NCBI GenBank assembly: GCA_030615855.1
Contig: JAUWYL010000032.1
Location: 1 to 9,694, forward strand
DNA length: 9,694 nucleotides
Direction of reading: 5' to 3'
DNA from: a bacterium
GTDB taxonomy: Bacteria; UBP18; UBA7526
The notes under the pieces were generated by a model, which had not been told where the DNA came from, did no database searches, and worked only from the letters and a program-made list of their open reading frames with translations. Made by a program: the position numbers and the translations under genes. This document shows positions 1-6,571 of this stretch, piece after piece; the stretch's first letter is position 1; every line of letters starts with the position of its first letter.

Positions 1-952
1 TCACATCCTCTACCATCTGTCCCAGATTCATCTCTACAGTAAGATACCCTTTTATCCTCGAGGCATTCTCTAAAATGATCCCTTTAGGGAAAGGGAAGAG
101 GGTGATAGGTCTTATGAGCCCCACTTTTAATCCCTCTTTCCTTGCCCGATGCATGGCCTCCTTGCATATTCTGGCTGGCGTCCCGAAGGCCACCAGGATT
201 ACCTGAGCATCTTCTATTCCTATAGCCTCATATCTTATCTCTTTCTCCATCTCTTGATACTTCTTAGATAGTTTCTCATTATGCCTTTCTAGCACCCCTT
301 CTCCTAAGCGAAGGGACTTTATACTCCTTGGCTCTCTTCCCTGGCATCCATCCAGTATCCAATCTTTTTTAGGAAGTTTACGGTTCACGGTTAACGGTTC
401 ACGGTTAACGGTCTGCATGGGTTCCATCATCTGGCCCAGAACTCCATCCCCTAAGATAATGACCGGATTTCTATATCTATCCGCTAAATCAAAGGCCTCT
501 TTCGCTAGATGAAACATCTCCTGAACAGAATGGGGAGCCAAAACAAGGGTGCGATAGTCCCCATGCCCTCCCCCTCTTGTTGCCTGGAAGTAGTCTCCCT
601 GGGCCCCGGAGATATTCCCCAGTCCCGGGCCTCCCCTCTGGATATTGACTATGACACAGGGGAGCTCTGCTCCTGCCATATAGGAGATCCCTTCCTGCAT
701 CAAACTTATTCCAGGAGAAGAGGAAGAGGTCATGGCCCTTGCCCCAGTTAAAGAAGCGCCGTAGAGCATGCTGATGGCTGCCAATTCCGATTCTGACTGG
801 ATGAAGATTCCCCCTACCTGGGGCATCTTTTCTGCCATATAAGCAGTCAGCTCATTCTGGGGAGTGATGGGATAACCAGCGTAGAAGCGACATCCTGCAG
901 AAATCGCTCCTTCGCCAATGGCCTCATTCCCCCTCATCAGTCTCTTAGTCAT
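1..952 (-). CDS. vorB: 2-oxoacid:ferredoxin oxidoreductase alpha subunit, VorB type (partial, C-terminus off the window)
   Basis: This is the thiamine-diphosphate (pyrimidine-domain) subunit of a multi-subunit oxidoreductase that decarboxylates 2-oxoacids to acyl-CoA and passes electrons to ferredoxin. The reading frame is open from an ATG at 952 to the left edge, 317 codons. The family is roughly 350 residues, so little is missing. Visible family signatures are GNEAIGEGAISAG (8-20), GYPITPQNE (26-34), a TSSSSPGISLMQEG block, RGGPGLGN, a GGGHGDYR block, LGQMMEP before the inter-domain linker, and RPITLFPFP near the end. The start is supported by GAGG at 958-961, 5 nt upstream. The ferredoxin gene lies just upstream, as is usual for delta-alpha-beta-gamma operons; the beta and gamma genes should follow beyond the left edge. 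Similarity favours the branched-chain (2-oxoisovalerate) VorB type over 2-oxoglutarate KorA, but the substrate cannot be fixed from sequence. Residues 181-193 (TVNREPLTVNRKL) are encoded by a 7-bp repeat array and look like an in-frame insertion. Confidence 0.9.
   Translation of the reverse strand, partial: MTKRLMRGNEAIGEGAISAGCRFYAGYPITPQNELTAYMAEKMPQVGGIFIQSESELAAISMLYGASLTGARAMTSSSSPGISLMQEGISYMAGAELPCVIVNIQRGGPGLGNISGAQGDYFQATRGGGHGDYRTLVLAPHSVQEMFHLAKEAFDLADRYRNPVIILGDGVLGQMMEPMQTVNREPLTVNRKLPKKDWILDGCQGREPRSIKSLRLGEGVLERHNEKLSKKYQEMEKEIRYEAIGIEDAQVILVAFGTPARICKEAMHRARKEGLKVGLIRPITLFPFPKGIILENASRIKGYLTVEMNLGQMVEDV
376..412. repeat. 7-bp tandem repeat array inside the vorB coding sequence
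   Basis: On the plus strand the array is GTTT followed by ACGGTTC, ACGGTTA, ACGGTTC, ACGGTTA and ACGGT. The 14-bp double unit is repeated exactly (380-393 and 394-407). It is read in frame through vorB as TVNREPLTVNRKL, in the linker after LGQMMEP. The same words, inverted, occur at 1067-1100: a 20-base stretch matches with only two differences. It is therefore a dispersed repeat and not local protein evolution. Confidence 0.85.
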
Positions 953-1066
953 CTATGCCTCTTTCTAGTATAAGTTGATAGGTTAATGAACGTTTACGAT
1001 TGAGCGGTGCATTTTACTTGCCCCGCTGATGAATAACTATTATTCAATTTGCCCGCCCTTCGGGCT
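953..1066. other. Intergenic region between the ferredoxin gene and vorB with a run of small hairpins
   Basis: This gap holds three predicted stem-loops: 1003-1027 (8-bp arms AGCGGTGC/GCCCCGCT with one mismatch, 9-nt loop), 1031-1045 (GAATAA/TTATTC, 3-nt loop) and 1051-1065 (GCCCG/CGGGC, 5-nt loop). The 7-bp array at 1067-1100 follows. On the transcribed minus strand none is followed by a clear run of T, so they are not convincing terminators. They could slow exonucleases or tune the ratio of the subunits. The ribosome binding site of vorB (GAGG, 958-961) is at the other end of the gap. Confidence 0.5.
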
Positions 1067-1100
1067 GTTTACCGTTTACCGTAAACCGTTAACCGTAAAC
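1067..1100. repeat. 7-bp tandem repeat array (intergenic copy)
   Basis: The units are GTTTACC, GTTTACC, GTAAACC, GTTAACC and GTAAAC. The outer units are complementary (GTTTAC/GTAAAC), so an imperfect hairpin is possible. The array sits 20 bp past the ferredoxin stop codon and is the same family as the array embedded in vorB at 376-412. Confidence 0.85.
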
Positions 1101-1120
1101 CCTTGCTAATTTGTTAACTC

Positions 1121-1324
1121 TTACTTATAGACCTCAATGGCGACATCGGGACAGATTAGATAACAGAGTCCACAGGCAGTACATTCCCCTTCTCTTGCTT
1201 GCTCTGCTGGATGATATCCTTTACTATTCAATCTCTGGGACATGGTAATCAAGTTCGTGGGGCAAACTGGGATGCAGAGCCCGCATCCCTTGCATCTCTC
1301 CTCATCGATTACTATCTTAGCCAC
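1121..1324 (-). CDS. 2x[4Fe-4S] ferredoxin-type delta subunit of the 2-oxoacid:ferredoxin oxidoreductase
   Basis: This 67-residue protein carries two complete Cys-x2-Cys-x2-Cys-x3-Cys-Pro clusters, C11/C14/C17/C21 and C48/C51/C54/C58, each able to ligate a [4Fe-4S] centre. Between them is a loop of about 26 residues with NSKGYHP, typical of the delta subunit of VorB/KorA-type enzymes rather than of free clostridial ferredoxin. It should relay electrons from the thiamine-diphosphate site to soluble ferredoxin in the cytoplasm. The start codon is GTG (1322-1324), supported by AGGAG at 1331-1335 with a 6-nt spacer. It precedes vorB by 168 bp, an unusually long gap for two subunits of one complex, and the gap is filled by repeats and hairpins. 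It could also be called VorC or KorD; the substrate is undetermined. Confidence 0.9.
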   Translation of the reverse strand: MAKIVIDEERCKGCGLCIPVCPTNLITMSQRLNSKGYHPAEQAREGECTACGLCYLICPDVAIEVYK

Positions 1325-1330
1325 TCAAAT

Positions 1331-1335
1331 CTCCT
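1331..1335 (-). promoter_or_regulatory. Ribosome binding site of the ferredoxin gene (GTG start)
   Basis: On the minus strand AGGAG lies 6 nt upstream of GTG at 1324. It decides the start, because no ATG is available at the conserved N-terminus. Confidence 0.75.
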
Positions 1336-1348
1336 GTAAGGTGATATG

Positions 1349-1383
1349 AAGTAAAAAGTAGCAAGTAAGAATTAAAAAGGCAA
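1349..1383. repeat. Degenerate 7-bp repeat array downstream of nadK
   Basis: Successive plus-strand heptamers are AAGTAAA, AAGTAGC, AAGTAAG, AATTAAA and AAGGCAA. The first three share AAGTA. It lies in the 92-bp gap between nadK and the ferredoxin gene, next to a second heptamer array. No promoter or terminator was identified in this gap. Confidence 0.55.
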
Positions 1384-1386
1384 ACC

Positions 1387-1419
1387 ATTTTAAATTTTAC
1401 ATTTTGCATTTTGCATTTA
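1387..1419. repeat. 7-bp ATTTTGC-type array that includes the nadK stop codon
   Basis: Plus-strand units are ATTTTAA, ATTTTAC, ATTTTGC, ATTTTGC and a partial ATTTA. The last partial unit contains the TTA (1417-1419) that is the nadK TAA stop on the minus strand. The array is a different family from the ACGGTTM heptamers but has the same period. Confidence 0.75.
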
Positions 1420-2280
1420 TGAGGTGGTTCCTCCCCATTTTAATTTCTTCCTCAATATCTGATAGTAGCTCTTCTTTCTGGGAACGATGAGCCTCACCTT
1501 AAAGGGGGCCTTCCTTATCTGGATAACATCCCTCTCCCTTAATTTGATCACCTCCTGGCCATCTAAGGTGAGAGCAACGTCTGGATGGGGAGAGGCGATC
1601 CTTATCCTGATCTCCTCTTCTCCAGAGACGATGAGAGGACGGTTGCTCAAGGTATGGGGGCAGATGGGGGTGAGGATGATGGCTGGAATGCCCGGATGTA
1701 CGATGGGTCCTCCAGCAGAGAGGGAATGAGCAGTAGAGCCGGTAGGGGTGGAAATAATGAGTCCATCCGCAGCATAGGTTGTAAGATACTCTTTCCCAAT
1801 GAAGGCATCCAATCTGATTAGTCGGGAAAGAACCCCCTTGGTAATCACGCAATCGTTCAGGGCTAAGGAAGAGGTTATCCTCTTTTTCCCTCGATAGAGG
1901 GTGGCCTCAAGACCCATCCTCTCCTCCAATCGATACCTGCCCGCCAGGACATTATTCAGTGTCCCATAGAGTTCGCCTAAGGTAACCTCAGTCAGAAAAC
2001 CCAGTCCTCCCAGGTTCACTCCTAGAATGGGAACCTCTCTTCCTTTAAGCATCCTTACTGCTCTCAGAAGGGTTCCATCCCCACCTAAGGCAATGATCAG
2101 ATGGCATCTGGCATATGCTCTATTATCCCTTACCCCCAGTCTGGAACGTTTAATTAATCTGGCGCTCGCTTCATCAAGGACGATTGACTTCCTTTTCCTG
2201 CTTAGATAACTGACCAGCTTTTTAAGGGTCTCTTTTGCTTTGGGTTTTTGGGGGTTGGCGATTATTCCAATTCTCTCCAT
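1417..2280 (-). CDS. nadK: NAD kinase
   Basis: NAD kinase phosphorylates NAD+ to NADP+ in the cytoplasm, using ATP or polyphosphate. The 287-residue length is normal for the family. Diagnostic motifs are GGDGT (66-70), NLGGLGFL (89-96), the LND loop (141-143), DGLIISTPTGSTAHSLSAGG (172-191) that forms the NAD site, LSNRPLIV (211-218) and DGQ (240-242). The ATG start at 2280 overlaps the TAA stop of tlyA by one base (TAATG), with GGAGGG 5 nt upstream, so it is translationally coupled. The order tlyA-nadK after dxs is a widespread arrangement; in many Firmicutes argR and recN follow, but here the ferredoxin/vorB genes come next. The C-terminal KLKWGGTTS ends at a 7-bp repeat array that contains the stop codon. 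Confidence 0.96.
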   Translation of the reverse strand: MERIGIIANPQKPKAKETLKKLVSYLSRKRKSIVLDEASARLIKRSRLGVRDNRAYARCHLIIALGGDGTLLRAVRMLKGREVPILGVNLGGLGFLTEVTLGELYGTLNNVLAGRYRLEERMGLEATLYRGKKRITSSLALNDCVITKGVLSRLIRLDAFIGKEYLTTYAADGLIISTPTGSTAHSLSAGGPIVHPGIPAIILTPICPHTLSNRPLIVSGEEEIRIRIASPHPDVALTLDGQEVIKLRERDVIQIRKAPFKVRLIVPRKKSYYQILRKKLKWGGTTS

Positions 2281-3077
2281 TACTTCCCTCCGTGGGCGTA
2301 ATTGACCACTTCTTTTATTCTTTCTGGGATATTCTTTATTTCCTTTCCTTCTCTTGCCAGATAGACAAAATATTCTATATTTCCTGCCGGACCTCTTAGG
2401 GGTGAAGGGATTAACCCCCTTGTTTTAAGACCCTCCTCTTTCGCCTTATCCATAACCTTAAGAATTACCTCTCTGTGAACCCCGGGATCTCTTACCACCC
2501 CACCCCTCTTTACCTTTTCTCTCCCGGCTTCGAACTGGGGCTTGATAAGAGCAATCATCTCTCCCTTTGGGGTCAAGAGATTGCTGATTTCTTTTAAGAC
2601 CTTGGTCAAGGAGATGAAGGAGAGATCCAGGGTAACAAGGTCTACTTCTTCTTCTAATTCCTCTCTTTTTAAATAACGAATATTTCTTCTCTCCAGCACT
2701 ACTACCCGAGGATCCGTTCTCAATCTCCAGGCCAACTGGCCATAGCCAACATCGACCGCATAGACCTTCCTTGCTCCATGCTTCAAGAGACAGTCAGTGA
2801 ATCCTCCAGTAGAGGCTCCAGCATCCAGAGCAATCTTCCTCTGGCAATCGATCCCAAATTCTTTCAATGCTTTCTCTAGCTTCTCCCCCCCACGGCTGAC
2901 ATAGGGGCTTCTTTCTTTAACCTCTATCCCTGCCCCACTCTCCACCCTGGTTCCCGGCTTATCTATCCTCTTCCCCTCTAAGTAGACCTCTCCTGCCAGG
3001 ATGGCCCTTGTCGCCTTCTCTCTCGAAGAAAAGAGACCTCTTCTAAAGAGAAGTCTATCTAAGCGCTCTTTAACCAT
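2280..3077 (-). CDS. tlyA: TlyA family rRNA 2'-O-methyltransferase (S4 + FtsJ-like domain)
   Basis: TlyA proteins 2'-O-methylate cytidines in 16S and/or 23S rRNA using S-adenosylmethionine; some members are also described as haemolysins. An S4 RNA-binding domain spans about residues 3-60 (ERLDRLLFRRGLFSSREKA). SRGGEKLEKAL (61-71) leads into the Rossmann methyltransferase with the SAM motif LDAGASTGGFTD (84-95). Further motifs are AVDVGYGQL (107-115), DLSFIS (151-156), IKPQFE (178-183) and GNIEYF (232-237). The length of 265 matches the family. The ATG at 3077 lies inside the 3' end of dxs (19-bp overlap) with only a weak Shine-Dalgarno sequence, which suggests translational coupling to dxs. 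The stop touches the nadK start. Methylation of both rRNAs or only 23S cannot be decided by eye. Confidence 0.95.
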   Translation of the reverse strand: MVKERLDRLLFRRGLFSSREKATRAILAGEVYLEGKRIDKPGTRVESGAGIEVKERSPYVSRGGEKLEKALKEFGIDCQRKIALDAGASTGGFTDCLLKHGARKVYAVDVGYGQLAWRLRTDPRVVVLERRNIRYLKREELEEEVDLVTLDLSFISLTKVLKEISNLLTPKGEMIALIKPQFEAGREKVKRGGVVRDPGVHREVILKVMDKAKEEGLKTRGLIPSPLRGPAGNIEYFVYLAREGKEIKNIPERIKEVVNYAHGGK

Positions 3078-4918
3078 CTTCTAATGGTCTTTAATATCCC
3101 CTGAGATGTCAGGCCATACTTGGAAAGCAGGATATGGCGCGGGCCATGCTCCAGGAATTTATCTGGAAGGCCGATGCATTTCACCTTAATATTGCCCAAG
3201 CCCTCTTCCTCTAAAAGCTCTAAGACCCTTGTTCCCACCCCTCCTTCCAGAATTCCTTCTTCAACAGTGACTATTTTACCACACTCTCTGGCTAAAGTAG
3301 TAATTATTTTTTTATCTAAAGGTTTTGCGAAGCGCAGATTAACTAGAGTAGCATCCAATTCTTCCGCCACTTCTAATGCCGGATAGACCGTAGAACCCAG
3401 AGCAAAGATGGCTAAACCTTCTCCTTTGCGCAAGACTTCAGCTTTGCCAATCCTTAAGGACTTTAAGCCCTTATCTAACCTTACTCCCCTTCCCTCGTCC
3501 TTGGGATAGCGTAAGGCTATAGGGCTATCATGTTTCAAGCCAGTATAGAGCATATGGCGAAGTTCATTCTCGTCCTTGGGAGCCATCAAGGCCAGATTTG
3601 GAATATGGGAAAGATAGGCGATATCGAATATCCCCTGGTGAGTCGCTCCATCCCCTTCCACAATACCTGCCCTATCGATGACAAAGAGAACCTTCAGGTT
3701 CTGTAAGGCGATGTCGTGGAGCACCTGATCATAGGCTCTCTGTAAAAAAGTAGAATAGATGGCAACCACTGGCCTGAAGCCCGAGACTGCCAAGCCAGCA
3801 GCAAAAGTAACTGCATGTTCCTCTGCAATCCCCACATCGAAGAACCTATCCGGGAACTCTTCCTTGAAGGCCTCCAGGCCTGTTCCCCCTCCCATGGCAG
3901 CGGTGATTCCGATTATCCTCTTATCTCTTCTGGCCAGTCTGAGTAAGGTCTCTCCAAAGACCTGGGTATAGGTTGGTTGCTTCTTTCTCTCCTTTAGTTT
4001 CCCTGTTTTAATGTCAAAGGGACCCAGTCCATGGAACTTGGCCGGATCTTCCTCTGCCAATCTAAATCCCTTGCCCTTCTTAGTAATGACATGAACCAGA
4101 ACCGGTCCCTCAATCTTCTTCACTCTCTCTAAGGTCTCGATGAGATGGGTTAAATTATGGCCATCCACTGGTCCAAAGTATCTGAAGCCCAGTTCCTCAA
4201 ACCAGATGCTGGGGATGAAGAGATTCTTCAGCCCTTCTTCAAGTCTCCGGGTAAACTTTAAGGCCCGGGGGCCGATGACCGGGGTCTTCTTCACCAGATA
4301 CTGAGTCCTTCTCCTCAACCTATTATATAAAGGGGTAGCCATAAGTTTATTTAAGTAAATTGATAGGGCGCCCACGTTCTTTGAGATGGACATCTCATTA
4401 TCGTTCAGGATAACCAGGAGGTTGGTTCCCAGGGCTCCTGCCTGATTCAGGGCCTCAAAGGCCATCCCTCCAGAGAGTGCGGCATCTCCAATAATAGCGG
4501 CTACGGTATAATCTTCATTCTTTAAGTCCCGGGCCTTGGCCATGCCCAGGGCGGCGGAGATGGAGGTTGAGGAGTGACCGGTTCCAAAGATATCATATCT
4601 ACTCTCTTCCCTTCTGGGAAATCCACTTAGTCCCTGGTATTGTCTGAGACTAGAAAATTTCTTTCTCCTACCAGTGAGGAGTTTATGGGCATATGTCTGG
4701 TGACCCACATCCCAGATGATCTTATCCTCTGGAGTATTGAGAACATAATGGAGGGCGATGGTCAGTTCCACCATACCTAAATTGGGAGCCAGATGGCCTC
4801 CGGTCTTCGATACCGTAGAGATAATCTCCTCCCTGATCTCAGAAGCAAGATGGGACAATTCCCCAATACTCAACCTCTTAAGATCCTTAGGACTATTAAT
4901 TTTGTCTAAGTAACGCAC
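3059..4918 (-). CDS. dxs: 1-deoxy-D-xylulose-5-phosphate synthase
   Basis: Dxs condenses pyruvate and glyceraldehyde 3-phosphate, with loss of CO2, to make DXP, the first step of the MEP isoprenoid pathway and a precursor of thiamine and pyridoxal. The 619 residues are full length. Landmarks are GGHLAPNLG (40-48) with the catalytic His, DVGHQTYAHKLLTGR (70-84), the thiamine-diphosphate motif from GDA (144-146) to NDN (172-174), FGPVDGHN (248-255), AEEHAV (365-370) with the catalytic Glu, the YSTFLQRAYDQ block (388-398), DRAGIVEGDGATHQG (415-429) and ALRYPK (468-473). The ThDP motif reads G-D-A where most homologues have G-D-G. The start is GTG at 4918, supported by AGGGAG about 8 nt upstream. 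The gene sits between folD (34-bp gap) and tlyA (19-bp overlap). The xseA, xseB and ispA genes often found between folD and dxs are absent. Confidence 0.97.
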   Translation of the reverse strand: MRYLDKINSPKDLKRLSIGELSHLASEIREEIISTVSKTGGHLAPNLGMVELTIALHYVLNTPEDKIIWDVGHQTYAHKLLTGRRKKFSSLRQYQGLSGFPRREESRYDIFGTGHSSTSISAALGMAKARDLKNEDYTVAAIIGDAALSGGMAFEALNQAGALGTNLLVILNDNEMSISKNVGALSIYLNKLMATPLYNRLRRRTQYLVKKTPVIGPRALKFTRRLEEGLKNLFIPSIWFEELGFRYFGPVDGHNLTHLIETLERVKKIEGPVLVHVITKKGKGFRLAEEDPAKFHGLGPFDIKTGKLKERKKQPTYTQVFGETLLRLARRDKRIIGITAAMGGGTGLEAFKEEFPDRFFDVGIAEEHAVTFAAGLAVSGFRPVVAIYSTFLQRAYDQVLHDIALQNLKVLFVIDRAGIVEGDGATHQGIFDIAYLSHIPNLALMAPKDENELRHMLYTGLKHDSPIALRYPKDEGRGVRLDKGLKSLRIGKAEVLRKGEGLAIFALGSTVYPALEVAEELDATLVNLRFAKPLDKKIITTLARECGKIVTVEEGILEGGVGTRVLELLEEEGLGNIKVKCIGLPDKFLEHGPRHILLSKYGLTSQGILKTIRRWLKSA

Positions 4919-4926
4919 CGATATAT

Positions 4927-4934
4927 CTCCCTCT
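4927..4934 (-). promoter_or_regulatory. Ribosome binding site of dxs (GTG start)
   Basis: On the minus strand AGAGGGAG is 8 nt upstream of GTG at 4918. It fits the start at MRYLDKINSP, which matches the usual Dxs N-terminus. Confidence 0.7.
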
Positions 4935-4936
4935 GC

Positions 4937-4976
4937 TCACCCGCCCACTTTCTCACTTTCTCACCTTCCTGCTTTC
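4937..4976. repeat. 8-bp tandem repeat array spanning the folD stop and the folD-dxs gap
   Basis: Plus-strand octamers are TCACCCGC, CCACTTTC, TCACTTTC, TCACCTTC and CTGCTTTC. On the coding strand this is a run of GAAAGTGA-like units. The folD stop (TGA, 4953-4955) and its last residues RKVRK fall inside it. The same octamer family fills the rny-ymdB gap at 6568-6615. Confidence 0.75.
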
Positions 4977-5798
4977 TGCTGCCTCAAAAACATTCTTAAG
5001 GAGCATAATAATGGTCATGGGACCCACCCCACCAGGAACGGGTGTGATATAGGAGGCTTTTTCTCTTACTTTCTCAAAATCAACATCCCCCACAATCTTA
5101 TTGCCTATTCTGTTTATTCCCACATCGATGACCACTGAGCCCTCCTTCACCATCCCTTCCTTGATGAACCCTGGCTTTCCCATGGCAACAACCAGGATAT
5201 CCCCCTCTTTAGTAATAGAGCCTAAGTCCTTTGTCTTGGAGTGGCAGATGGTAACCGTAGCATTCCTGGCAAGGAGTAAAAGGGCTAACGGTTTTCCTAC
5301 GATATCGCTTCTTCCCACAACCACCGCCCTCTTCCCCTCAAGGGGAATCTTATACCTATCCAGAAGTTCCATAATCCCCCTGGGAGTAGCGGGAACGAAG
5401 AAAGAAACCCCTTTTAATAACCTTCCCATATTCAGGGGATGGAAGCCATCCACATCTTTATCGGGAGAAATCCTCTCCAAGATTTTCTTTTCATCGAGAT
5501 GGCTGGGGAGGGGAAGTTGAAGGATAGTCCCATCTATTCTGGAATTACCGTTTAACTCTTCTATCAATTCTATTAATTCATCCTGCAAGGTACTCTCTTT
5601 TAGGGCGCGTTCCTCAAAATAGATTCCCACTTCTTCTGCTTTTTTCTTCTTATTCCGGACATAGATTAGGGAAGAGGGATTCTCCCCAACCCTTATGACC
5701 GCCAGCCCAGGAGTAATTCCTTCTTCCTTTACTTTTAGAGAGAGTTCTTTTTGGATTTCTTGGGCAATCTTCTTTCCATCTAGAATTATGGTGACCAT
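4953..5798 (-). CDS. folD: Bifunctional methylenetetrahydrofolate dehydrogenase / methenyltetrahydrofolate cyclohydrolase
   Basis: FolD interconverts 5,10-methylene-, 5,10-methenyl- and 10-formyl-tetrahydrofolate with NAD(P), supplying one-carbon units in the cytoplasm. At 281 residues it is full length. The catalytic-lysine segment YVRNKKKKAEEVG is at 46-58 (K50 aligns with the E. coli active-site Lys). It also has QLPLP (94-98), KDVDGFHPLN (114-123), the PATPRGI segment (136-142; many homologues have PCTP), the nucleotide-binding VVGRSDIVGKP (160-170) and the C-terminal PVPGGVGPMT (253-262). The ATG at 5798 overlaps the 3' end of ymdB by 13 bp. The C-terminal ESRKVRK is partly encoded by an 8-bp repeat array that supplies the stop codon, so the last few residues are probably not ancestral. 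A cyclo-ligase gene of the same folate pool lies three genes upstream. Confidence 0.97.
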   Translation of the reverse strand: MVTIILDGKKIAQEIQKELSLKVKEEGITPGLAVIRVGENPSSLIYVRNKKKKAEEVGIYFEERALKESTLQDELIELIEELNGNSRIDGTILQLPLPSHLDEKKILERISPDKDVDGFHPLNMGRLLKGVSFFVPATPRGIMELLDRYKIPLEGKRAVVVGRSDIVGKPLALLLLARNATVTICHSKTKDLGSITKEGDILVVAMGKPGFIKEGMVKEGSVVIDVGINRIGNKIVGDVDFEKVREKASYITPVPGGVGPMTIIMLLKNVFEAAESRKVRK

Positions 5799-6571
5799 CT
5801 CTCTTGAATCCTTTCTATCTTTTTTGCTCTTCCTGTCTCAGAATCTATGTTAATTACTACCCCCTGAAGATAGATATTCTCCTTCTCAACCTCAAACCTA
5901 ATCGGTAACTGGGATAGAAACCTCTTTAAAGCCAGTTCCTTCTTTACTCCAATCACAGAGTCTAAGGAGCCCACCATTCCAACATCTGTAATATAGGCCG
6001 TCCCTTTAGACAGGATCCTCTCATCTGCTGTCGGGATATGGGTATGGGTTCCCACCATAGCCGACACCCGGCCATCGAGATACCAGCCCATAGCGGTCTT
6101 TTCACTGGTGATCTCAGCATGCATATCAACGACGATGATCTTTGTTTCCTGGGATAGCTTTTCAATCTCTTCATCTGCCTTTCTGAAGGGACAGTCCAGC
6201 TCTGCCAGGAAGACTCTCCCCATAAGGTTTAGAACCCCAACTTTATCACCTTTTTCTGTGGAGAAGATACAGGAACCCTTTCCGGGAACCTTTGGGGGAT
6301 AGTTTGCTGGCCTTAAGAAGTAAGGGTCCTTATCCAGGGTTCCATAGATCTCCTTATATTTCCAGACGTGATTCCCACTGGTAATAACATCTATCCCACT
6401 AGAATATAGTTCTTCAACGATCTTGGGGGTAATCCCCATCCCCCCAGCAGCGTTCTCTCCATTGGCGATCACCAGATCGAGTTTATGCTTTCTCTTCAAC
6501 TTGGGAAGGAGATCAGCAACTGCTTTTCTCCCCGGACTTCCGATAATATCACCAATGACTAAGATGTTCAC
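5786..6571 (-). CDS. ymdB: YmdB family metallophosphoesterase (TIGR00282), putative cyclic nucleotide phosphodiesterase
   Basis: This is a 261-residue calcineurin-like phosphoesterase of the YmdB family. In Bacillus subtilis YmdB is a phosphodiesterase influencing biofilm and motility decisions and is encoded next to RNase Y, as here. Metal-binding and active-site motifs are GD at 7-8, NGENAAGG (37-44), SGNHVW (65-70), MHAE (150-153) and GTHTHIPTAD (174-183). The start is GTG (6569-6571): it opens directly on the conserved MNILVIGDIIGS N-terminus, with AGGTGA 4 nt upstream. Both the start codon and the ribosome binding site are made by an 8-bp repeat array that fills the gap after rny. The 3' end overlaps folD by 13 bp. 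The family assignment is secure; the substrate in this organism is unknown. Confidence 0.94.
   Translation of the reverse strand: MNILVIGDIIGSPGRKAVADLLPKLKRKHKLDLVIANGENAAGGMGITPKIVEELYSSGIDVITSGNHVWKYKEIYGTLDKDPYFLRPANYPPKVPGKGSCIFSTEKGDKVGVLNLMGRVFLAELDCPFRKADEEIEKLSQETKIIVVDMHAEITSEKTAMGWYLDGRVSAMVGTHTHIPTADERILSKGTAYITDVGMVGSLDSVIGVKKELALKRFLSQLPIRFEVEKENIYLQGVVINIDSETGRAKKIERIQERWSP

Noticed and set aside
1-952. Possible pseudogene or frameshift in the vorB region, because the repeat array interrupts the conserved sequence
   Set aside because: Manual translation of the minus strand from 952 to the edge is open for 317 codons with family motifs on both sides of the array, so the insertion keeps the frame.
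376-1100. CRISPR-like repeats
   Set aside because: The units are 7 bp and directly abutting, with no unique spacers and no cas genes.
1499-1852. 117-residue minus-strand reading frame inside nadK
   Set aside because: It lies in another frame over the conserved core of NAD kinase, with no recognisable domain and a composition (Ser, His, Pro, Arg rich) typical of a shadow frame.
5101-5520. 139-residue plus-strand reading frame opposite folD
   Set aside because: It is antisense to the catalytic and nucleotide-binding core of FolD; no ribosome binding site or family resemblance was seen.
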